A stretch of 64,000 bases of DNA, taken from assembly GCF_009727055.1 (NCBI RefSeq), contig NC_052355.1:8238990-8302989 (forward strand), in the 5' to 3' direction. The notes under the pieces were generated by a model, which was not told the origin of the DNA, made no database searches, and was given only the letters and a program-made list of their open reading frames with translations. The position numbers were made by a program, and so were the translations under genes. Numbering within the stretch: position 1 is the first letter of the stretch; each line of letters begins with the position of its first letter. Source of the DNA: Benincasa hispida. Taxonomy: Eukaryota > Streptophyta > Magnoliopsida > Cucurbitales > Cucurbitaceae. Positions 55,787 to 64,000 of this stretch are shown one piece after another.

Positions 55787-57903
55787 ATGGATGGTGAGGT
55801 GACCACTTCCAAACGAAGTAGTTGAGGGCTAAAAATGTTGGATTATATGCCTTAAAACTTGCAGTTTATAATATTAAACATATTCTAAACATACTGCACT
55901 TGTAAAGACTAAATCCAATAAACTAAAGATCAATGGCTATTATATGAATACTTGAAATTTATGTGGCGACATAAAGATGGATCAAGTTCAAGTAAATAGC
56001 CAAAACAGTCTATATTATATGAATAAGGTTGTGTTCCTTATTCTTGTAACACTATCGGATGCAACCCACTTTTTAATTGTTACAATTTGTTTTAAAGTGC
56101 TACAAACGAAGCAATCCTGATTCGTTCATTTAATGACATGAGGAGTAGGGGTATCCTATGCAATAAATTTATAAAAGATTAGACCAAGAAATAAGTCACT
56201 CTTACTTTATAACGTTGTTTACTATTTAAGACTAACTGTTTCAAATCAATGACCTAGGTAACTTGACTTTAATCCTAAGCTAACTATGAACTCTTGTTTA
56301 TTTGAGATTATCCTTAGATTTTCATAGATTAGGATTGGCTCAACAGCATCGGCTCGATAAGTCTCCCATTTCAGGGGTAAGACCGTGTAGATAGCTGGGG
56401 ACATAGGGTACAAGATGAAATTCACATCTACCCAATTTAGGGATAGTAGAAAGGTTTTTCTGTTAAGTACTTAATCCAGGTCTTGAACAAGAGGCCACAC
56501 ACTCACATTGGCCCGAGAGGGACTTGCTTTAGTTATTGGATCACAAAACCAATTATTCATTAGAGGATCAGTGGGATTTAAGGAGCAAGATATAATTTCA
56601 GGGGTAAAACAACATTTGACCCAACCGATATTACGAACAACCTATGAAGGATTGACTTACTGATTACGGTTAAATAAATTGGACATAAATATATCTATAG
56701 TTAGGATAGTGCAACTATTGAGCTATAGTAGTGTCACTCGATAGTTAAAGAATATTGATTAATTGGTTTAAAGAATTTACCGAATTAATCTCAAACCGTT
56801 GGAGCTCATGATCTGTAGGTCCACAAGATCCCTCTACTAGCTCGTAAAACATGACACCTTGGATTAACGAATTGAGTGGTTTTGAAATGTTCAAAATCAA
56901 AATTAAGTTTTTAATATGAAGTGTTCAAATTTCCATTTTTTGTTTGAATTTTAAATGTTCAAATTCGATTTAGGGTTTGGATAATTATATTTGATATAAT
57001 TAACGTTTAATTTTGTTGAAATTAAATGTAATCGGAGAGTTTAAAATATTTAATTGTTGATTTAAATATTAATTACATGAATAGGATTCATATATGACAT
57101 ATGTGTTCAATTAATTTAATATTTGATATTAAATTATTATTTAATTAATTAAATTTGTTGAATTAATAAAATCAAATTCATTTTCAATTTTTAAATTCAA
57201 TTTTAGAAATAGAATTTTGTATTTGATTAACTTTGAATTAAATCAATTTGAGATAATGGAAATTTTCGAATTTGAAAGAGAAGAATGATGAATTTGTAAA
57301 ATTCTGTAGAAAGTCTCCACTATCTCTCAAATCTTCTCCTTTCTCTCACCTAATTAATCTCAATGATGAGATTTCACCTCTCAATCCAAGTTAGAGAATA
57401 GTTGAGAATACTCTCTTGGTGGTCTATTGTTGATTTGAAAGCCCAATTCAAGGAGGGCAACTTGGATTTGGTAGATTTCTTCAAGGTATAAATTCTTGAA
57501 ACCCGTTTCTCTGAAAATTGTTTTCTTGCATGCTTTGAAACTCAAACTAAATGTAATTAGAGTGCTTATTGATTCTGATTGCTTCCACTGTTTGCTTGTA
57601 CATTCCACCAAAAAAGCACTTATGGACAACTGTTGAAGATGCAGCATTAATGTCAACGATAAATGAGCTACGCTTGAATAGTCATGGGAATTTTGAAAAA
57701 GGATTAAAGAATGAGAACTTGAGTCAAATTGAAAGAATGATGGCAGAAAAGATACCGAGATGTGTAATAATGACTTCACCCAATATTGACTCTTATCTAC
57801 CTACAACGAAGGTGAAGTACAATGTCATCACAGACATGCTTAACATAAGTGGCATTGGTTGGATTTTCGAGACTATGATACTATAGTCTACGAATGCAAT
57901 TTA
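55787..57903 (+). pseudogene. Myb/SANT-like domain gene split by a solo LTR
   Basis: The first part, from ATG 55787, reads MDGEVTTSKRSS and then stops. Across the solo LTR (55836-57610) the frame resumes as KKHLWTTVEDAALMSTINEL, LKNENLSQIERMMAEKIPRC, DSYLPTTKVKYNVITDMLN, SGIGW and, after a stop, AIYDE*VK. Joining the flanks with one TSD copy gives ...RAKKHLWTT, with a one-base frame shift just before it. This is the Myb/SANT-like domain (Pfam Myb_DNA-bind_3 pattern: HxWTxxED, LNQxxRMMxxKxPG, ITxKVKxLK, SGFGW, DxWVK). It is used by PIF/Harbinger transposon proteins and by plant nuclear proteins derived from them. The domain is cut at 57904-57920 by the gypsy-type LTR. Non-functional. Confidence 0.85.
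55836..57610 (+). repeat. Solo LTR (family A type), TSD AAAAA
   Basis: Begins TGTTGGATTATATGCC and ends TTCCACCA, a variant of CCAACA. AAAAA lies at 55831-55835 and 57611-57615. The body parallels the family-A LTR read on its own strand (TTAAAACTTGCAG, GATCAAGTTCAAG, CACTATCGGATGC, CTCATGATCTGTAGGTCC). 1775 bp. No internal region on either side. Confidence 0.88.
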
Positions 57904-57920
57904 TGATGAATGAGTGAAGA

Positions 57921-59460
57921 TGTAACAACCCAGCTCCCTAGGACTTAAACTAGGTTATTACTATAGACATACATGCATACAATTCAAATTGACATCTTTT
58001 CATGATTTGGTAAAAATCGATTAAATACTATAACATAAATTACTTTATTAGAACTAAATAACTTAAATAAATTTAATAGGGTACCTTTAAAACCATAAAA
58101 CAAAACTAGAAATTTCTTTTCAAAAGTCTAAAAGTACAAATACCAAAACTTCAATTTCAAACATCAAGACTAGAAAGTTTAAAACATAAAGTCCTGAAAA
58201 CATGAGCGGACGCGTAAAACTAGTTCCAGTGGCTCGATCACGGATTCCGCTTATCATTTGGTGGCGTGTTCTTATCCTTACCTAAAAAAATAAACATGAG
58301 AAAGCATGAGTATAAAATACTTAGTGAGTAACCCTAGTACTCAGGTCAGGCAAAGCATTTATGTCCAATAAATGCAATATGAATTGAAACTCTATACTAG
58401 CAGGACCAAGAGATTTCTTACTTGATTCACTCTTTTACCTTTCCCCTAGACGTGCGTCACTTTCACACACATCAGGTTCGATGTATATCTCATTCGTATA
58501 CATTGTATCCTCTGAGAATGCATCACTTTCATATACCTCAAGTATTCTATATGAATGTAGGGATGTACAACTCTTTCGTGCGCATGGTTATGTATACACC
58601 TCTTTTGTATTAACATAACCCACTGAGCGTGCACCTTTTTCGTACACCCCAACCCTCTAGGTATGTATCACTTTCATAAATAACAGCCTTTGTACATCTC
58701 TTTCATGCACTAGCGCCCTAGAGCATGCACCATTTTCATGCAATCAAAGAGTGTGGAAAGGAAAATAGATCACATCTAAATTCATACTATATATAACATT
58801 CACATATTTATGAGTCCCATAAAATCTCATAATCATTGTCATGTTAATCAGTCTCAACATACATGTTTGATGTATTGTTAATGAATCATCCCCAATACAT
58901 CACTTTCATGCACTAGATCATGTACATAACAAAACAGTCACAATTTCATAATATTTCGCATGGTACACATTTATACTCACATAATAAGTCATATGAAGTT
59001 ATGCTCATCAACATATATCTTATTTTTTCCTGGTGCCATGACATTGTAAGAATAGTGTCACTTATCTCAGAATTTAGGTCCATGCTCGATATTCCTCTTA
59101 ATATATCTCATATATAATATTCTAGATCATGCTCATACCTATTTCATGCTTATTTAAGTATCAGAACCAAAAAAATTATTCTTAATTTAATTGCCCGGCA
59201 TGAAGGCGGTTCTAGTAGTAAGATTACTTACCTCAAAATTAAATCCAAATAAGTCCAAGCAACTTTATCTGCATCTAAGCAAAACTGTGAAGCAACACTT
59301 AAAATAATAAATCCAGTATTTAAATTAAACTTTTAGGTCTAACTCCAAATAACCAACTTGCTCAAAGGTCTTCAAATTAACTTTATGAAATTGTTGCTTG
59401 GTCCAAAGCTCAAATCTATGGCCCAAACATAATGTATCTATGGCCCAAATGTAATGTATC
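57921..59460 (+). repeat. Gypsy-type LTR-like segment
   Basis: Starts TGTAACAACCCAGCTCCC inside the SANT frame, the form of LTR starts in Tekay/Del-like chromoviruses (TGTAACGACCC). It contains GTGAGTAACCCTAGTACTCAG and the tandem repeats below. It ends where the shared copia leader begins near 59465. No second copy and no TSD found, so the right boundary is approximate. Confidence 0.5.
58440..58745 (+). repeat. Degenerate tandem repeat with CTTTC(A/G)TGCAC core
   Basis: About seven units of roughly 35-50 bp each carry a TGCATCACTTTCATATAC / GTGCACCTTTTTCGTACAC / GTACATCTCTTTCATGCAC type palindrome-like word. They lie within the gypsy LTR-like segment. Confidence 0.7.
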
Positions 59461-59464
59461 TGCA

Positions 59465-60750
59465 TAATGTATGCCATGTAGATTTAAAATTCCACCATAG
59501 GAAGCATGTTACATGCATTGAAAATATATTATAAAGAGTTATAATATATAGTATGCATGTTTAGGGTTTCTAAAATTTAATATAATTTTTATATCAAAGT
59601 TTGAATGCCTTTGATATATGTTATGGATGCAAAGAATGTCTATTATTTTATAAGTTGTTATAAAATTGGATTAGACAATAAAATCCATAATAAAGATAAG
59701 TTGCATACTCACGTAGGTTAACCACTCATTTTAATAGTTCAAATAGATCATTATCTTATAAAACTTGGGTCACAAACTCAACTGGTATATAATCTTGTCT
59801 AAGGCTGGGGGTACTTAAGTTGATGGTCTACAGAACACCTCCTACCTATGGATTATGGCCGAATACTTGAGCAATTTTAACCCGTTTTATGAGCACCGTG
59901 AGCGATGTGAGGTGTAAACTTGGTTTATCAACCAGATATTTTAGGTTAAATCCAATTATAAAAATTATACTTGGATAAGCCACATGGACGTAGGTTGTTT
60001 AATTAGCCGGAATAAACCTAAGTAAAAGTATACCCAAACATGTAAAACACATTCGTGGGAGATAAATAACATCTATAATATGTTGTTAGAATATATCAGT
60101 GGGAGATTAATAACATATACGATATGATGTTCTTAGCTCTTACGTCCCTAAGAGTTCACACCGTGAGATTCATCTTTGTGTCAACCTGGGAGTGACCTCC
60201 ATTCGGAAAGTTTTTGCATGATCAACATCAAGGTGAATAGGGGATGTAGTTCATAGTAAGATTAAATAAATATGATATATTAATCTTAGCTTTCACATCC
60301 ATAAAAATTCACACTATGACATCCATGCTCGATTTCGTGTCAATTTTACCTCGACTGCTCCACTCGAAAAGTGTTTGCATGGGTCAATAGCAAGGTGAAT
60401 GGTGGAAGTAGTTCATAGTAAGTGGGTAAAGGATATGTGCCAATGTGTTCTACGGTCTCTTTCATTAATTTGGACTGTGAGATTCCTATGTTGCGCCTGC
60501 TTTCGTTTTTAGGCGGCATTAGCTAGTCGCTAGCCACGGCTATCCCCTTGGAAGGTTGTAACATAGGATTTGGAACAACTCAAATTCTAGAAAGGGAGAG
60601 GATTTCTTAGGTCTATTCCAAACCTTGACTTTCCAATTCGGTAGCATCGTTGGGTCGACCTCTGATGTCTTAAAATGGAGGGTTACAGTTATAGAATTAC
60701 TAAGTGTTAGTATGTTCTTGACCAAAAACAGTAACTAAGTGGATATAGAA
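59465..60750 (+). other. Untranslated leader of copia M
   Basis: Same-order match to the reverse complement of 52000-53240 (element A leader). GTGGGAGAT(A/T)AATAACAT occurs twice, near 60056 and 60101. No LTR or PBS is seen in front of it; the left end is cut at the gypsy-type segment. Confidence 0.75.
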
Positions 60751-60983
60751 ATAAGAGTTATTCAGGAGATAGAATTTAGTGAAGAATGGTTTGCTTTAGT
60801 GAAGGAGTATTTAAGTGCACCACGGTAGCAGTTAATCTGACTGATTATAGTATCATTGCAAATAAATAATGAATTTTTGGGCACATTATTACTTTTGCTA
60901 AAATTGAATTGGGTTTAAAAGTAGTTTACTAATTAGAATTTGTTTAAAACTTTAGCACGTCGAATCCTTTAAAATTACACGCT

Positions 60984-61255
60984 TCCAGTTTAGTTAACGG
61001 TCTTAATAATCAACATGGAAATCAGATACACTAGCGAACGATGATTTCAAATTTATTTTAATAGAGGAATGTCCTCGATCTCCCAGTTCTTCTGTAGACC
61101 AAAAGAGTTGGTATGCATATGACAGATTGATTAAGGCTAATGAAAAAGCCTGAAACATTATTCTAGCAAATATGTCTGATATATTAGCTATGAAATTTGA
61201 GAACATGACTTCTACGAAAGAAATCATGAGTGTCATAAATGAAGAAACATAGAAA
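60984..61255 (+). pseudogene. Copia gag fragment (copia M)
   Basis: A + strand frame reads WKSDTLANDDFKFILIEECP, RSPSSSVDQKSWYAYDRLIK, ANEKA, a stop, NIILANMSDILAMKFENM and TSTKEIM. It matches the N-terminal third of gag in element A (NWKSNLNTILV, YDRWVKAN, ASLSDVL) but is more divergent. The rest of gag, including the zinc knuckle, is deleted before protease begins near 61310. Confidence 0.85.
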
Positions 61256-61309
61256 GCACAATAGTAAATATGATTTGCTTATAAATGAGACATGTTTAGT
61301 GGAAAAATG

Positions 61310-62530
61310 ATAAAAGAACCTGGATAACTGATTCAGATGTAACTAATCATATATGTGCTTTCGCTCAGGATACTAGTTCCTAGAAATAGTTTACAGAAGG
61401 CAAAGCAACCTTTAAGATTGGGATCAAGGAGGTTGTTTCAACTAAAGTAGTGGGAGATATGAAGTTATTTATTGGAGATAGCTACATTTTACTTGAAAAT
61501 GTTTATTATAGTCCTTATTTTAAAAGGAATTTAATTTCTATCTCGTGTTTGCTATAACATAATTATAAAATTTCTTTTTAAAATAATGAAATGCTCATTA
61601 TTTCGAAAGGTATTAAGATAGGTTATGAAAATTTAGAAAATAACTTATACGTGTTAAAACAAACTGAGCTAACAGTCGTTTTGAATCTAGAGATGTTTGA
61701 AATAGTTGAAACTCATAAAGAGAAAAGAAATTTTCTCCAGATGCCTATCTTTGACACCTAAGACTAGGTCATATTAATCTCAATAGCATTGGTAGATTAG
61801 TTAAGAGTGGATTTCTAAACCAGTTAGAAGATAGCTCCTTACCGACATGTGAATCTTGTCTTGAAGGTAAGATGATCAAAAGATCTTTTATTGGAAAAGG
61901 TCTTAGAGCCTAAGAACCTTTAGAGCTAATACATTTAGACCTTTGTAGTCCAATGAATGTTAAAGTGAGAGGAGGGTATGTATATTTCATCAGCATCATT
62001 GATGATTATTCAATATATGGCTACATTTACCTAATGCATCATAAGTTCGAAACATTTAAAATGTTCGAGGAATATAAGGTAGAAGTTGAGAACTATTTGA
62101 TAGAATATGGAATTCAATCCTAACTCACAGCACCTGGCACACCTTAAAAAAATAGTGTTGCAAAAAGGAGAAATAGAACCCTGTTGGACATGGTTCGTTC
62201 TATGATGAGTTATACTTAGTTGCCATGTTCTTTTTGGGTCACGTAGTAGAGACTCTGGTGTATATATCTAACAAGGATCTCTAGAAAAGTGTTTCAGAAA
62301 CATTGTACGATTTGTGGAGAGGACGTAAAGGTACTTTATGTCACTTCAGGATTTGGGGATGCCCAACACGTGCAAAATTCAAAGAAGTTGGATCGTCGGT
62401 CAAATGTATGCCTATTTATAGGCTATCCTAAAGAGACAAAAGGTGGTTACTTTTATGATCCTGAGGAAGACAAAGGTGTCGATAAATGCAAGTACTTTAA
62501 GTATTTAAGCATTTTATCAACCTCTCAGTA
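61310..62530 (+). pseudogene. Copia protease and integrase remnant (copia M)
   Basis: Protease: WITDSDVTNHICAFAQDTS, where the catalytic DSG reads DSD, then VVGDMKLFIGDSYILLENVY and NLISISCL. GAG-pre-integrase: LGHINLNSIGRL and a damaged CC pair. Integrase: a degenerate HLDLCSPMNVK region, a deletion near 62090, LTAPGTP followed by a stop, then NSVAKRRNRTL, where the catalytic E is K. MVRSMMSYT, then HFRIWGCP, LDRRSNVCLFIGYPKETKGG and YFYDPEED to 62470. Frame changes are frequent. The catalytic replacements show long decay. Confidence 0.9.
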
Positions 62531-62547
62531 AGCTAGAATTAAGTGAG

Positions 62548-62796
62548 ATGTCCAGAGAAACTACAGATAGATTAACAAGAGTAGTTGATCGAGCAGATCC
62601 TTCAACCAGAGTTGTAGATGAAATTAGTACTTCACATCCTTCTCAAGATTCGAGAATCCCACGACATAGTGGGAGGGTTTTGCAACAGCCTGACTGGTAC
62701 ATGGGTTTAACTGAAACTCAGGTCGTCATACCTGATGATGACCTAGAGAATCTATTGACTTTCAAACAAGTAATGGAATATGTGGATACGGACTAG
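62548..62796 (+). pseudogene. Copia integrase-RT linker (copia M)
   Basis: An open frame reads STRVVDEISTSHPSQDSRI, PRHSGRVLQQPDWYMGLTET and DDLENLLTFKQVMEYVDTD. This is the RRSGRxxxxPxxYM linker that precedes RT, also visible in element G near 17900. RT itself is absent; recognisable sequence ends near 62850. Confidence 0.88.
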
Positions 62797-62850
62797 TGGT
62801 AAAAGCCTTGGTCCTCAAAATGGAGTCAATGTACTTCAATTCGTATGAGA

Positions 62851-63206
62851 ATTTTTGTATTTTATGTTCTCCATTTAAAAATTTGAGATATTGGGTCAAC
62901 TAAAATTTTACTGGTTTGTAATATAGTAATTTTATGTTCATTTGTTTAGTTGGTAAACTGTCTCTAGTTCGTTTTTTTATGATTACATGGTTGATTGAAC
63001 GTATTTAATCTTTTGGGGGGCCAGGGTGAGGGGGAGAATTTCATCTTTTAATAGTATTTTATTTTCTCAATCCATTTTCTTTTATTTTCTTCTTATATCA
63101 TTGTATTTCCAATCCTTCTAATAATAACAATCCAATTTTTTCCTTTATGAAAAAAAAAATGTAAACTTAAAACATTATGTTTTAAATTTTATTTTTGTTA
63201 GAAGTT
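62851..63206. other. AT-rich noncoding stretch
   Basis: Nothing recognised beyond poly-T/poly-A runs. Confidence 0.5.
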
Positions 63207-63280
63207 GTTTTAGTGGTATAGTTGGTTATCACGCTAGTTTCACACACTAGAGGTCCCCAATTTGATCCTGGGCTCAAAAA
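63207..63280 (+). tRNA. tRNA-Val(CAC)-like sequence, probably degenerate
   Basis: A 74-nt cloverleaf can be drawn. The acceptor stem has 5 of 7 pairs. The D arm contains AGTTGGTTATCAC. The anticodon stem CTAGT/ACTAG is perfect, with loop TTCACAC giving anticodon CAC (Val). The T arm has 4 of 5 pairs, but the loop TTTGATC differs from TTCGAAC. A T-rich run at 63282-63294 would end Pol III transcription. The sequence is close to the plant tRNA-Val(CAC) as I recall it, with mutations in the T loop (B box) and acceptor. It could be a pseudogene or a tRNA-derived SINE head. Confidence 0.55.
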
Positions 63281-63363
63281 TTTCTTTTTTTTTCTTTTAC
63301 TTCTCATTATTTATTTTTGGAAGATTCAATATAGTCTTCTTTAAGAAAATGAAAGGTCTAACT

Positions 63364-64000
63364 ATCACACCCCCTCCCGATCTCACCACTCTAACCTGAA
63401 AGGGAGTGTGAGGATTACAGATGTATGGAACTTCTACATTCTAGGATTTATTTTTTCTTTTTCTATTACAAATCATAACTGAGCCTATTTCAGTTAGAAG
63501 TGTTTTATACAATACATTACCGTTTATCAATGATAAAATTACACTGTTACCATGCCTAATACAGCTACCGAGACGGGATGGTTTTCGCAATCACTCAGCT
63601 AACTAGTTCTAAGCAAAATCCATCACCCTCGTTCTAATACCGGTGGGAAGGGGTGGGGGGTATTTTGAAAAACATTTCGAAAACATGAGTAAGAGTGTTA
63701 AGAGTGTTCAGTGAGTGGTAAGTTCGAACTAAAATATTATTTGCTTTCAAAACATTGATTGGAAAGCAATATCACAATACATACGACTAATAACTTGTAG
63801 AAATACAAGTTATTTATATAATTTTATTTAGATTATGCGGCAAAAAGAAGAAAAAGTTGCGTCGACAGTATAGAAATTGGCTTAGAAATACGAAAATTGT
63901 AAAGTGTCGTGAGCACACCTACTAACCCCATTGTGATGGCAAAATGGAATGTCCAAGTCTTTGTTTTGCAGGAAATAGATCACCGCATCCGATAATCGCC
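63364..64000 (+). repeat. Possible gypsy-type LTR start, runs off window
   Basis: TATCACACCCCCTCCCGATC, then GGGAGTGTGAGGATTACAG, and further on CAGTGAGTGGTAAG, resemble the start of chromovirus LTRs of the TGTCACACCCC form. No coding sequence and no second copy within the window. Confidence 0.4.

Noticed and set aside
57381..57779. 132-codon minus-strand frame across the solo LTR end
   Set aside because: It spans the LTR/SANT junction and is antisense to the recognisable SANT reading frame.

Overview
This window is plant nuclear DNA: AT-rich, with intron-style splice signals, tRNA-Met-primed Ty1/copia elements and tRNA-Asp-primed Athila-like Ty3/gypsy elements. From general recognition of these families it looks like a dicot, most likely a cucurbit; no intact host gene is present to prove that. 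Almost everything that can be identified is transposable-element debris, nested several layers deep. No long open host gene, rRNA, CRISPR array or prokaryotic feature was seen.

Layout. 1-5.1 kb: low-complexity purine and pyrimidine tracts, a decayed CACTA (En/Spm) TNP2 transposase on the + strand (2162-3690), an unrecognised broken frame, and a 3 x 130-bp tandem repeat. 5.1-7.1 kb: a solo copia LTR with target-site duplication (TSD) ATATC. 7.1-12.4 kb: a CACTA-associated DUF8039-like fragment (- strand), a SINE-like piece, a + strand copia RT/RNase H remnant and a - strand copia gag/RT remnant. 12.4-20.1 kb: a - strand copia element (here 'G') with a long pol remnant. Its 3' LTR is split by a solo LTR of another copia family ('A'), and its 5' LTR is cut by an Athila-like element without coding capacity ('H', 20103-25101). 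25.6-28.1 kb: + strand copia pol remnant 'J'. 29.5-31.9 kb: copia LTR/PBS/gag remnant 'L'.

32.4-42.2 kb holds two related copia elements in opposite orientations: 'D' (32441-37909, -, both LTRs present, pol broken, carrying an embedded foreign LTR fragment) and 'E' (39091-42208, +, TSD GTTAT, deleted in integrase). E contains an 18-N assembly gap flanked by an identical 88-bp duplication that is probably artefactual. 42.2-43.4 kb is a - strand copia gag fragment ('F'), cut by the family-A copia 'A' (43372-55422, -). The 3' LTR of A is in turn split by a complete Athila-like element 'I' (43607-48809, +, TSD TGGGA) that keeps gag N-terminus and protease but no RT or integrase. 55.8-57.9 kb: a Myb/SANT-like (PIF/Harbinger-type) reading frame split by a solo family-A LTR with TSD AAAAA. 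57.9-62.8 kb: a gypsy-type LTR-like segment with degenerate tandem repeats, then + strand copia 'M' (leader, gag, protease and integrase remnants). 63.2 kb: a tRNA-Val(CAC)-like sequence. 63.4 kb to the end: another gypsy-type LTR-like start.

How it fits together. Boundaries were found by comparing repeated stretches inside the window, TG...CA ends, TSDs, primer-binding sites (PBS) and polypurine tracts (PPT). No element here has an uninterrupted set of genes, so none looks autonomous now. The most unusual signals are: (1) a palindromic CGATCG/TTTAG motif that recurs in LTRs or leaders of several copia families and forms a dense array in the leader of A; (2) a ~1.2-kb untranslated leader shared by A and M; (3) a noncoding block shared by the two Athila-like elements; and (4) the SANT frame with its solo-LTR break. 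I found no convincing new biological system with coding capacity.
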